Assembly (NCBI RefSeq): GCF_000346465.2
Contig: NC_034010.1
Coordinates: forward strand, 2,220,356 to 2,284,355
DNA from: Prunus persica
Taxonomy: Eukaryota > Streptophyta > Magnoliopsida > Rosales > Rosaceae
Length of the DNA stretch: 64,000 nt
Direction: 5' to 3'
Below are positions 32,657 through 43,851 of this stretch, in pieces. Position numbers and translations under genes: made by a program. The notes under the pieces were generated by a model, which saw only the letters and a program-made list of their open reading frames with translations, made no database searches and had not been told where the DNA came from. How positions within the stretch are numbered: position 1 is the first letter of the stretch; every line of letters begins with the position of its first letter.

Positions 32657-35600
32657 ATGGGTAGGGGGAAGATTGAGATCAAGAGGATTGAGAATGCTAA
32701 TAGCAGACAAGTCACATTCTCAAAGAGACGTGCTGGGTTGCTCAAAAAGGCTCAAGAATTGGCTATTCTTTGTGATGCTGAGGTTGCTGTTATTATCTTC
32801 TCTAATACTGGAAAGCTTTTTGAGTTTTCCAGTGCTGGGTATGTATCTGAATTTTTATACTTCTTTCTTTTGGGCACAAATTACCAATTTTTTTTTCTTT
32901 CTTCTGAAATTTTGAGGTTCATGCATGTGTTTCTTCTGATTTTCTGTGATGGTTTATTGATAAAGCTTGATAAAGCTTTTGTCCTTAGTTGGTTCACCTA
33001 ATTTCCTCATGACTGCATACTTTTTAGGAATTTATCTGGGGTTTTGGGTTTTCCCTTTTTTATTTGGCTTCAAAAATTTCAATGTCTATTACATTTTTTT
33101 CTTCATTTTTTTTATTGTTTTTATTTTATTTTACAAACTAGCGGATGCTCATGTTTCCGTTTCCTCTTATTCTTTTTTAGGTATGTACTTCATTTTCCTT
33201 TTTTTCTTTTTTATATAAAATGTTCTCCACGTTGTGTGCCAATTTGTTTATTTATAATTATTAAGTTGGGGGCGATTTCACCTATGATGTGGTCTTCTCA
33301 TGAGTAACTTTTGAAGTAATTATGCAAATAATTGAGTTTCTTGATAACATGTTCATGTTTGGAAGTATATTTTAAGTGGTTTTTGTTCTAACTTTTATGA
33401 TGTTGGATCGATTTCTTTTTCGACTCTTTTAGTATTGCTGATGCTTAATTGACTCTGAAATGAACCTTGGTAAGCTACTAGTGCTGCTGGTGCTTAATTC
33501 AGAACCAGTTGATCAGTCAGAACTATCAGAAGACCAATTTCAGCTTATATTACTGATAACTCTGGTCGCTCTAGTACTCACACCCTTAGCAGAATCATAA
33601 ACACTCCACTGCATTTAAAAGGAAATGCCATTTCTTGGAACTCCCCTGTTTGGTTGTTGCTCCTTTGTGCATCTTGTTAAGCTGGACAGTGGTTGATTGT
33701 AGGGATTGGAATATTCAGATGCTCTTTTCTCTTGTCCAAGGCAAGGTCAGCTAGATTGTTCCATAATGGGATATTAGAATGACTTCTGAAGTCTTGGCGT
33801 GGTGGAAATACCTGAAAGCCAGTGGGCATGGGGTATTATCAAAAGGCTTGAATTTAGTTTGTCTTGTGTCCTTCTTTATACCAATTGATGACTCCGTATT
33901 AAGCAGAAGTCAAATGCCAATTGGTGTCATTCCTCTCTAGAATCCATAGTTCAAATTTTTCCTCCCCCAAATGTAGGAATTGACCAAAAAAGAATACATG
34001 ATCCTTTGTTTCAATTTGTCTGTATTCTCTAATGCCCTGCTAACTTTGCAGAAGCAAGTCTCCTCTCTTTCTCTCTCTGTTTGACAGTCCTTAATTGTAT
34101 AGAAGGTGATCACTTGAATGAAAGTTAATAGTCCTCATGTGTAATTACATTTTGGAAATTTTCTATCTCTACTCTTGTAAGCCTTTGCTCTTCCGCTGGA
34201 GATGACCTACACTTTTTCTCCAAACATGAATTAAAGACTCAACTAACTTTTGTTAACTGATTGGATTACAATATGGATATTGTTTCTGGTTTCTATGGAC
34301 CCATTTTTGTCTTTCTACAATATTTTAGTTTTTTTGGCAAAAGCATTTTGGATATTGCGTCTAGCTTGAGAAGAAGCATTAACTCAGTGGTTTATTACCA
34401 GTTCCTTGGACCAAAAAACAACTTAGAAGTATTGCTGTAAATGAAGTGATAAAGCAAGTTGAAATTAAATTTTCTCTGTTCGTCTGAGTGGAACACTGCT
34501 GATGTTGATCTGTTCGTACTTTTGTAGTATGAAGCGAACTCTTTCAAGGTATAACAAGTGCTTAGATTCTTCAGAGGATGCAGCAGAAGAATGCAAGGCA
34601 GAGGTATTCTGCTCAACAAGTTTATATACTCGACACTTGTTGATTTTTTATGTTGTAACACAAATTTTAAGATGGACAAGTTTGTTAATTTGTTGGTTCT
34701 TCCTGTGGTAATTTGTTCTTCCTCCTGTTGCATGTCAGTCTTACCTGTATGGACAAAGCGAAATATATGTTAGTGAATATGTTTAATATGTTCAAAATTG
34801 TTCTTTTCCCTAGGTAAATTATGTTAACCTCACTTGGAGCAAGGACCTCCCATAATATTTCCAGAAGTTATTCTGACCTTCGTGGATTGTATTGGAGATA
34901 TAACGCTATGAAAGGTTTTAAGAATTGTCCGGTTGCTGGCAATGACATTTAGTTTTGTATAGGTATTAGAAATAGTGATGCTGATCATATGAGTTTTAAA
35001 TATAGTGACATATATAAAGAGTGAAGCGACATAGTTACTGTAATTTCATAAAACGACAGAAGGATGTAAATAGTGTATGAGTAATACCCTGTTTTTGCAG
35101 TAGTTGTGAAAACAATGAAGTATATTAGAAAAAGATTATTGACACACAATGTTCATTTTATGAAGTTTTGGTCTGCATGAGATGATTTTAGTTGAGATTC
35201 AAGTCTGAACAGTACCTAGGACAGTTTTAATTGCTTCCTTGAGAACCTTTTCTGTTTGTCATACTTTGTTTTTTTTTTTTTCTTTCCACGATCATAGTTT
35301 TGAGGATTCAGCATTCTATTGATAATTCTATCTTTCTTTTCAGAAGCAAGACTCCAAGGAGCTGGATGTTCTAAAGGATGAATTTGCAAAGCTACAAAAG
35401 AAACAAGTGTATGTATTTACTCAATTCTTCTATTTTTGGAATACTGTGAGATCCTTACACGTAATAATTATATTTTTTCTGAATGTGTAGAAGGCTATTG
35501 GGTAAGGACTTGACTGGTTTGAGCTTGAAAGAATTGCAGCAACTAGAACAGCAATTAAATGAAGGATTATTGTCAGTGAAGGAGAGGAAGGTTCTATTAT

Positions 35601-37528
35601 ATTTTCCTTTTTCATTTTTTTTTTCCTTTCAGATATTCAGTAGAGATGCCAGATTATGTTGCAGATTGTAACATGTACTAATTCCTGCAATCTGAAAGGC
35701 CTGAATATATATTCTACTATTTCAGGAGCAATTACTAGTGGAGCAACTAGAGCAATCAAGAGTACAGGTACATGGAAGCACAACCCAATTTTTTAGTCTT
35801 TTTTAAAGTTAAAGCTGTAGTAGCAGCACTGCGTAGTTTATGCTGAAGTATCACTTTCTAAAGAACTAAAGAAGAAAATTCATTTCTGCAAACATATGAA
35901 AGCTGCAATTTTTCTTGAAGTTTACTAAAGATACTATTTTGTTTCGATTAAGCTACTTTTACTTTGAAGTATGGATAATCACAATGATTTAGAGCAAAAG
36001 GAAAGAAAAAAGAAAAAGAGAAAGGGATATGACAATGAAAAGTGACAGGAAAAGGAAGAGAGTGACTAATCTATAATGTAAAGTTTTTCCTTATATACTT
36101 ATGTTCTGGTTTTAAAAGCTTGGCTTTAAGGTATAAGTTGCACAATGACCTTGCATCTACACTCGTATGTATAGAAAAGACTAAGTTGCACACTTTTACC
36201 CGGTATTTAATTTTCAGCTATTTGTTTCCTCCAGGAACAGCGTGCTATACTTGAGAATGAAACGTTGCGCAGACAGGTAAACAACATTCTTCCTGCTAAT
36301 GAAAATTTGATCAGTTTCTGACATTTACTTCCCTGTGAGTGATTTGTATATTATGTAATGTATCTGTTATGGCCTATTCTTATATTGTAGGTTGAGGAGC
36401 TTCGGTGTTTATTTCCACAAACTGACCGTGCAGTCCCATCTTATCTGGAATATTATCCTGTGGAAAAAGAGAAATCCCTTGTACACCATGGTGTCACAAG
36501 CCCAGATTTGGTCAGCAATTTTGCATTTGAGAATGGAGATTCTGACATCACCTTGCATTTAGGGTACTATTCTTTCCTTATTAACAAAATAACCTTCAAA
36601 TAAACTGAAAAACTGTTGTTGCTTATTGTTTCTTGTGCATCCTAGGCTACTTAATAGATTTAGATAATATTTCCTAGTTGCCTAGCCCATTGCTCAGCAG
36701 TGGCAGAGCATGGAAAATTTTAGGGAGAGGTAGAGGGAAGCAAAGTAAAGTGTTAAAAGTTTATTACTGGTGAAATAAATATATAGTACTCATCCATACT
36801 GCAAGTAAAATTGATTACTACTAGAAAACTAATGTAAACAACTCAAATGTTAATTTCAATATGGTCAAACTATATAGTATCTTTTAGATGTGCTTGATGT
36901 TCTTTCAAAGAGTAGAACTCATCTATGACAAAACAGTCATATTGTTTGGCTGATTACAGGGTGGACTAATCTGGCTCCCACAGGAGGGATTCTGTTCCTT
37001 CTTTTGCAACTACAGCCTTTTCACAGGACCTTACAGGGCTCCCTAGCTATAGGTTAACTTGATTTTGTAGCCTTTTATTTTGCTATGATCTTATTTAGCT
37101 TCTCTTAGAGGGGTTTTGTCCTTTTTGTTCCTCTTTCTTCATGTATCCTTTATCTATTTCAACAAATTTCTTCGTATCGTCGAGGTTTTATATAAATAAA
37201 AAATATAAGTAAATAAATATGCCCAACTGTACAATTGAGACTAAAAGGCCTCAAATAAATTTTGGGGATGGATTGTGGTTAGGATGGGCCAGCCAAAATA
37301 TACCCCAGCCCTGTTAAGAAAACTTTAAATTTATTTGCTCCTATGATTTCTTGTTTTACAGTTGATGTAAAACAAGTTTCTCAAGTGAAAATTAACATTG
37401 TTATCATATTCTGTTGGTTGTACATCTACTGTCCTTTTGCCAGGCTGCCAAGTGATGTTTATGGCAAGAGGAAGGCTCCAGAAAGAGAAGCTCACTCCAA
37501 TGACTCAGGGAGCCAATTAGCCCTGTAA
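32657..37528 (+). CDS. AGL15: MIKC-type MADS-box transcription factor, AGL15/AGL18 clade, 8 exons
   Basis: Model: 32657-32838, 34528-34603, 35344-35408, 35491-35590, 35726-35767, 36235-36276, 36391-36563, 37444-37528; frame preserved, 254 residues. MADS domain 1-60 starts [20 protein letters not shown]. The I region and K domain follow ([23 protein letters not shown] and [14 protein letters not shown]). The C-terminus has the clade motif [12 protein letters not shown] and ends GSQLAL. Intron 1 is 1.7 kb, as is usual for MIKC genes. In Arabidopsis, AGL15 and AGL18 act in the nucleus, repress flowering and promote embryo programmes. The exact orthologue (AGL15 or AGL18) is not settled by reading alone. 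A GA-rich leader and RY/TCP-type motifs lie upstream. Confidence 0.95.
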
Positions 37529-38097
37529 TTGTTTCTGAGGTTCTCTTTGCCATAGAATCAACAGATGCTAGAGATGAATTTCATACAGTTGAGAGTGTAG
37601 CTTATTAGCTTTCGTCGAAAGGTCAGTAACTTGTAAAAGAGAAGGTAGAATCCGTAGGTGACCCGAAATCATCAATGTGAAGACATAGAAGTTCCTTTCT
37701 TGGGAGGTTTGGCTTATGGAGAGGAAGCTGCTCTAGTTAGTTATACTTGTTTCCTTTGTAATTTGCTTTGAGGCCTGAAAATTAAAAAAAATAATATGAA
37801 AATGTAATCTGTTTTGGATATTTACAAATTGTAGCTCTCCTTGGTCGGATTTTAGAGTACCTAGAGTACTTTTGGAAGTTCGTTAAATCTCAGCCATTGT
37901 TTTGAAAGTGAAAGGTTCAAATTATGCAGCAAGGTTAAGTCTTTTAATTTATTTTTGCTATATACAAAACAAACTCTGGTTTTTCAAAATGTTTTTATGT
38001 GGAAAAAGAATACATGATTACAATGATTAAAAAAAAAAAGGTAAAATCAATAAACATACAACAATATTCTGTACAGACTAAATTATACAATTGTTCT
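37529..38097. other. Convergent intergenic spacer
   Basis: This holds the 3' UTRs of two converging genes (MADS on plus, BPS1-like on minus). An A-rich signal near 37785-37800 may be a polyadenylation area for the MADS gene. Confidence 0.5.
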
Positions 38098-39042
38098 CTA
38101 CTGCTTTTGCTGTCCAAGGCCATTGAGCAATTGATTTCTCCCAGCCAAAACCTTGTTGAAGAGACAATCCACCTCTTTCCCAAAACCCTCCACCAACTTC
38201 TCAAACACCTCTAATCTTCTCTTTAATTCCTCAGCTGCTTCATCACTGCTTTTTCCAGTTCCAATAGCAGCAGCAAGGCCAGCCACTGCATCATCAAGCT
38301 GTTTCACCTCTTTCAAAACACCATTTCTCTCCACAATTACTTCACTTGCTCTCAAATCCAATCCAGGAAGCCATGAATCAACAAACCTTCCACCTGAACT
38401 TCTCATCTCCAAGTATGGCTTGGCTTCCCCAACTAAGCCAGACATCAAAATCCCACATACCCAAAATACCATACCCTGCATAACCACCAAAGCTTGATCA
38501 ATAACAGCTTGCTTGCTAATATTGGGACACCTTGGTTTCCCAATCTCTTCATTTCCTTGGAATCTGAGTTCCTTGTTCAAACCCTTTGGTTGGATTGGCT
38601 TCAGATGCTTTAAAGCCAAAGAAAGTGATGAATTCTCCACAAGGCTCAAAGCATGAGCTAGTGAAAGCCTAGCCTTCCCAAGATGAGACAAAGAGGAACT
38701 AATGGAATTGCAAAGCTCCAACAAATTCAAACTGTATTTGAGATACTCATCCACAGAAGCAGCTTCCCATTTGCTCACAGGATAGTCTATGGCCACAACT
38801 AGCTTGGCAAAAGCATGGTTGATAATGGGTAGGAGCTCAAAACACTGTTGAATCCATGAAAAAGATGGGATTTCTAAGCCAGATTTTGAACTTAAAGACA
38901 ATTTGTTCAAGCAATTTGAAACATGGGATTTGAAAGCCTCCAGAGATGCTGTTAAGGCTTGTGATTGGTGGTTGTGTTTTTGGTGATGGAAATTCTCCAG
39001 TTTAGAGTAAAATTTATCAAACTTTTGCACCAAAAGAATCAT
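38098..39042 (-). CDS. BPS1-like (BYPASS1-related) protein, single exon
   Basis: I start at the Met at 39042 (MILLVQKFDKFYSKLENF), giving 314 residues. An in-frame Met at 39123 lies upstream of a TATA box and is unlikely. The protein is mostly helical. It has the BPS1-family pattern: an N-terminal SLEAFKSHVSNCLNKL, PSFSWIQQCFELLPIINHAF, a PVSKWEAASVDEYLKYSLNL segment, a hydrophobic stretch VMQGMVFWVCGILMSGL (about 200-216), and a C-terminal amphipathic helix with EELKRRLEVFEKLVEGF. BPS1 in Arabidopsis restrains a root-derived mobile signal; the biochemical role of the family is unclear. Intron-less, as is common in the family. Confidence 0.85.
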   Translation of the reverse strand: MILLVQKFDKFYSKLENFHHQKHNHQSQALTASLEAFKSHVSNCLNKLSLSSKSGLEIPSFSWIQQCFELLPIINHAFAKLVVAIDYPVSKWEAASVDEYLKYSLNLLELCNSISSSLSHLGKARLSLAHALSLVENSSLSLALKHLKPIQPKGLNKELRFQGNEEIGKPRCPNISKQAVIDQALVVMQGMVFWVCGILMSGLVGEAKPYLEMRSSGGRFVDSWLPGLDLRASEVIVERNGVLKEVKQLDDAVAGLAAAIGTGKSSDEAAEELKRRLEVFEKLVEGFGKEVDCLFNKVLAGRNQLLNGLGQQKQ

Positions 39043-39113
39043 TGCAAATGCAATACAATGAGGAGCTTTGGAATTGGAAGTTTGTTTTGTGTTCTGTTTT
39101 GGAGACTTTTGCT

Positions 39114-39121
39114 TTATATAC
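39114..39121 (-). promoter_or_regulatory. TATA box of the BPS1-like gene
   Basis: On the minus strand TATATAAA lies about 75 nt upstream of the ATG at 39042. It supports this start over the Met at 39123, which would precede the expected transcription start. Confidence 0.6.
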
Positions 39122-40944
39122 AAGTTTGGTTTGGTTTGAAAAAGTCCGCATGGCGTGTTAGCGTTAGCTTAATAGATAGACACAGAGAGTAGCAAAACCA
39201 GGTGCGTGTGCAAGACAAAGCAAAGCATCCTCCACCATGCCCAATTGAAAATTAAAAAACGGGGGGAATGTCGGCGGTCAAATGTGCTTATCTAATTGTG
39301 TACTTTCCTGGGTGCTTGATATACACGTTTGTGGGCAATTGGGTCCACTTGGGCCTTGTTGCCTACAACTGTAAGCTGCGTAAACAAGGATGAACAAATG
39401 CAGTTCAGATTCTCTGCTTTTATTTTATGCATTGTTGCATTATCTATGACTAAAATTAAATCCTTTTTTTCTTAATTTTTTGACAAATGATGGGATATTT
39501 ACAAAATACTCTTATAACGGTTGTTATCCAACTAACTAAATATTGAAATCATCACAAATACATATCTTCCTCACCATTTATGTGAATCGAACATGATATT
39601 TCCTCCAATTAACTAAAGACAAATACAACTAGACAAGTTTGTGTATAGCCGATCCGATCCGATACAAAAAAAATAATTTAAATCTGATCCGATTCGATAA
39701 TCCAACGAAATGTTAATAACTAAATTCATATCCGGATCCGACCCATTGATAGCTCTATTGGTGTGTGATTCTATGTTTTTCTCTTAACTTTTATTTAAGA
39801 GTTAATTACCTAAAATCTCCCAAACTATGAGAGTCATTTTAAATTGATATCCAATAAAATCATATACAAACTCATGACAAACCTAAAAGGAAAGTCTACA
39901 CCAATTTGAAATGACCCTTAAATTTAAGGGTTTTATATAATAAACCCTTTATTTAAGTATTATCTTTTCCATATAAACTCTAAAGTAAACTCAAATGACA
40001 TAAATATCTGGAAATGACATCATTTTTGGACACAGATTCAGTATTAGCACAGACAACATCAACAAGAATCCTATGCTTATTTTCCACTTTTTCTTTTAAG
40101 ATAGAAAGAGAATTTTTAGTCTGGCAATATGATAAGGTTTTGGATACCGTAAATGCCTTAGAATAGTGCTTTGGGCACCCCTGTCTCAAATCATGATCAG
40201 CAAATTCACACCGTCATTGTCTTTTTTATTTTCAAAACTACGTACGTACGTGGTCTTGTTTGTAAAAACAAAAACATTGGCCATGAAACGGTACGACTTT
40301 TTTTGTTGGGGTCAAAATAATGTGTTTACTTTGTACAGGTCGTTTCTGTTGTTTGTCATCCATCTTTTGTTGCACTTTAGCTGGTGAGTAAAACATCCTC
40401 GGCTTGGGGGCATCTTTTTTTTTTTTTTTTTTTTTCCCCACCCATTTCCGGTTTGTCTAGATGTACGATTTTGTTACTACCCTAGGAAAAGTTTCAGGCG
40501 TAGATGATAAAAACCATGAGAACAGTTCGAAGAAAATACACACGTGTATTATTTGACAAAATTTTGGAAAATAATACTGTGAAAAATTCAGCCGTTATAT
40601 ATTTTAATATTTGTTTGCAATTTGTAGTTTATAGTCTTTATTTTAATAATATATGAAAATACGTGTATAATATATGAATATTATATGTATTATTAAAATA
40701 TATATGAAAATACATACATACATATATAATACACGTATCTTATGCAACTAAGCAAGAGCGGAGCCACATACAGGCTTGCAGTGGCCGTGGCTCCCCCAAA
40801 CTCCATAAAAAAATCAATAACTCTTAAATACTTGCTGCTATATCAGTTGAAATATAAAGCTAAAAAACCTTGAAACTACAGTATTGGCCCCCCTAAAGAC
40901 AAGCTACGAGCTCTGCCACTGCAATTAAGATATACATTACATGA

Positions 40945-41045
40945 GTCAACGAAGTCCAATCAAGTAAAAAACGATATTAATTTACAGACTAATAATCTTA
41001 AGTTTGAACCCACATAGCATCTTGATAGTTTGTGTGAAAATACAC
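40945..41045 (+). repeat. Dispersed repeat, possible SINE (copy 2 of 3)
   Basis: Shares the word order TTACAGACTAATAATCTTA, AGTTTGAACCC (B-box-like) and GATAGTTTGTGTGA with the copies at 15305 and 41683. Identity is moderate. Confidence 0.35.
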
Positions 41046-41682
41046 TACATGATATGTGGATGTAGTGTTGGTCAGATTGGTAGCAAATGTGGTCAACTAT
41101 AGAAACATTATAGTGAACTACGTACACCTATAAAAACACGTGCGGGCTACAAACTCTCGAGGAGTTTCCAGAATCCAGCCAGGCCCTATGTAATTCAAAT
41201 TGTCAACAACGCGGTTTTGTATTGTTTCTGGTCGCTGCAGTCACCGGAGGAAGAGGAGCGTGCAGACGTGCACTCTTGCCACATCCATACCGTAACAAAC
41301 GTAGCTTGCACTAGTGGTCTCCTCGAATTTGCAATTTCTGACTAGTCAAAATGCATTTTATCTTCTATTTTGATATTTTTCGGAACTTTTTATTTTATTT
41401 TATTTTATTTTATAAAAAGATTAATTATTTTATTACTCATCTAAATGAACTGCCTGCCACTATTTGTAGGGGCCAATCCCAAATTGTATTTTCTACTAGC
41501 ACCAATCCCATGCCTTTTTACATTAATTGGGTCCAAGTTGAGTTCTAAAATTAAATGGCTTGAAAAAAAACATCCAAACAACGAACAAATATTATAACTA
41601 AACCTAATCCCTGTCATTACCCAAAAGATCTAGATTACATTTCTAACCATATCCAAACAGTGTGTATTATCAGACCAAACAA

Positions 41683-41815
41683 GTCAACGAGTCGAGTGAA
41701 AAATGACATTGACTTACAGATTAGTGATTTCATGTTCAAATCCTCATGAAATTTTAAAAGTATGTGAGAGAAACCCCTCCTTCTTGTAGTTCAAACTATC
41801 ACTTATATTAAATAA
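41683..41815 (+). repeat. Dispersed repeat, possible SINE (copy 3 of 3)
   Basis: Best-preserved copy: GTGAAAAATGACATTGAC, TTACAGATTAGTGATT, ATGTTCAAATCCTC (B-box-like), then GTATGTGAGAGAAACCCC and a tail ATTAAATAATAATAAAA. It lies 640 bp from copy 2 in the same orientation. Confidence 0.4.
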
Positions 41816-42081
41816 TAATAAAAAGAATTATATATTATAACAGGAAAATGCTACTTGCAAAAATAGCGTGTCATAGTCCTAAAACTACATAAGAAGCATA
41901 TGTTTCGTTAATTTTTTATATAAATTATTTGGGGAAGTGGAAGGATGCCCACTTTTTTTTTTTAAACTTCATTATCCCACTTCATATAAAGCTAATGCAT
42001 TCAAATGAGTATAATGAACCAAATCAAAAGCCAATTTCCTTAATAACATGCCAATTTCCTTAATAACATGACGTGGATCAT

Positions 42082-42283
42082 GAGATGGGAGGATGGGAGG
42101 AATGAGTAACAAAAGTGAAAACGAAAATTAAAAACTGAAATCTATTTGAAATTATTTTTACTTTCAAGTTTTTGTTTTCACTTTTGTTACTCCTTCCTCC
42201 CATCCTTCCCTCTTATCCTCTCTCTCAATCTCACACTCACTCTCATTCTCACTCTCATTTTCCTCTATATTCTAGCACATACC
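42082..42283. mobile_element. Partial Tourist-like MITE C
   Basis: The central palindrome of the MITE A/B family is present (GAGTAACAAAAGTGAAAAC and its partner ACTTTTGTTACTCCTTCC, then CTCTCATTTTCCTCTATA). Both outer TIRs are missing. It abuts the LRR relic. Confidence 0.7.
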
Positions 42284-42419
42284 ACAGAACAAGTGCTCGA
42301 CATTAGCATGTCAAATCAGATCCTGATCGCATATAGTTTTGGTCAGGTCCCCCCTTTCTCTCTTTCGCAACGTTGTTGCAGTGAAGGACGTTTGCGAAGT
42401 TTTACATAGCCAAAGAGAT

Positions 42420-43255
42420 GCGGGCAGCCCTGCTTCTGGCAAGCACTGGAGCTTAGGGCATCTCACAATTCTACAATGTTTTAAGAGAGTTGAGGCGTCG
42501 AAACTCCTCGCCATCTATAGTCTTAAGACTCGAAAGATTGTAGTGGCAAAGTGATTCTAAGTTTGGTGGCAGTCCTCGTTCAGGAAATGACTCCAGTTCT
42601 GGACAATCTTGTATGCGCATAGACTCAAGAGATGGAAGAAGGATGTGCATCTTTTGTGGCAGTGATCTCAACATCTTGCGTCCAGAAATGTTTAAGGTTG
42701 TCAAGTTGAGCGCATGCAGCCCTCCCTCAGGGAAAACACTCGAAACATGGGACACAGAGATATCTCCAAGAAACTGAGCCAATGGAGTTTCGGGCATGTA
42801 GGTTTTTGTGAAATAGTAAGGGAGTCCATAATCCTAGAGTTACTCAGTTTGAGCTCTTAACGATTTGGGAAGTGGGCTAATGGTAATGTCCTGATTAGTT
42901 TGGGACAATTTGCCAGACACAGCCTAGAAAGATTAAGAAAAGCTCTACCTTCTTTGTTACCGACATCCATATATGAACTTTTGCCACTCCATTTTGTAGA
43001 AGCTCAAAACTTGAAGAGATCTGAATGGTTCAAATGTGCAGGTACCGTTACCGAAAACCTCGGGACCAATTGACTCCACTCCATTTAACCCGTAAATAAG
43101 TAAGCTCTTTGAGGAAGTGTAGCTACCCCAGTGATGACAAGAACCGACAATTTTTGCTGTGGAGAAGTTGAAGACACTAGATTAGAGGAAGATTGATGTC
43201 CTAACCAGCCTGGAAATTTTGTACCTAAGTAAGATTCAATGCTGAGTTCTTTTAG
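42420..43255 (-). pseudogene. Decayed LRR fragment of an NLR gene
   Basis: On the minus strand the translation begins LKELSIESYLGTKFPGWLGH (about 43250), typical of the first LRRs after the NB-ARC of RPP13-like proteins. After several stops it continues LNLTTLNISGRKMLRSLPQ, MRIQDCPELESFPERGLPPN and, after a further frameshift near 42480, IVRCPKLQCLPEAGLPASL. No NB-ARC part is present. The relic is more diverged than the two receptors at the window ends, so it derives from another family member. It lies downstream of the TOD1-like gene. Confidence 0.75.
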
Positions 43256-43851
43256 TTTATTGACTTCTTGTCCCTCATATTGGCCTCCAAAGCAACCCTC
43301 ACGAGAACGACTTTATGAATCCCAGAAATCCGAAGTGTTCCTCCCAAATGTACAAGTCTATGCCGATTTAGCACACAGAGATTATGAACAACAAATATTT
43401 CATAATTTCATTGGTGTGATTTGGCTACAACAATTAGGGCAATTCAGAGCCTTTTCGAACTTGAAAAGGAAATGAACAATGTGGCATTTTGCAAGACAAA
43501 ATATTTGTTCTTTTTCACTATGGATTGTCGGGGTAGGTTCCGTACCCTTTACACCTACAATTCAAAACATATTCCCTACCAAGACCATGTCATGTGGAAA
43601 GAGAAAAATAGATGTTCAAACGCTAACCTTAAGACCCATAAAGCACAACTCAGGCATTCAAGTCCATGCAAGTCCTACACAACCAATGGTAAAGCTAAAA
43701 TCCATTTTTCCTGTAAAATTTTATGAACAGAAATTCAAATATGTAAGCGACCAATTGACATTACAAACAAATGAAGGAATTTACTAGTGCCTGACCGCCC
43801 CAGCACACCCCTATTCAATAATTGAGAAGTCGAAGTACTACCCAATTACCA
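43256..43851. other. Spacer, 3' flank of the TOD1-like gene
   Basis: No gene is supported. Short open frames on both strands have no recognisable protein. Confidence 0.4.

Larger units (their letters stand above)
39124..42081. other. Intergenic stretch with repeat fragments
   Basis: No gene is visible. It contains a fragment with repeated GATCCGATCCGA-type words (39645-39740), like hAT termini, and (ACGT)n and (AT)n tracts (40240, 40660-40740). A block with GAGCGGAGCCAC and GCTCTGCCACTGC ends (40753-40922) looks like a transposon remnant. Two copies of a possible SINE and an exact 20-bp tandem duplication at about 42031-42070 follow. Confidence 0.5.

Noticed and set aside
39043..39123. Upstream Met of the BPS1-like gene
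   Set aside because: It lies at or before the TATA box at 39114-39121, so the mRNA is unlikely to contain it.
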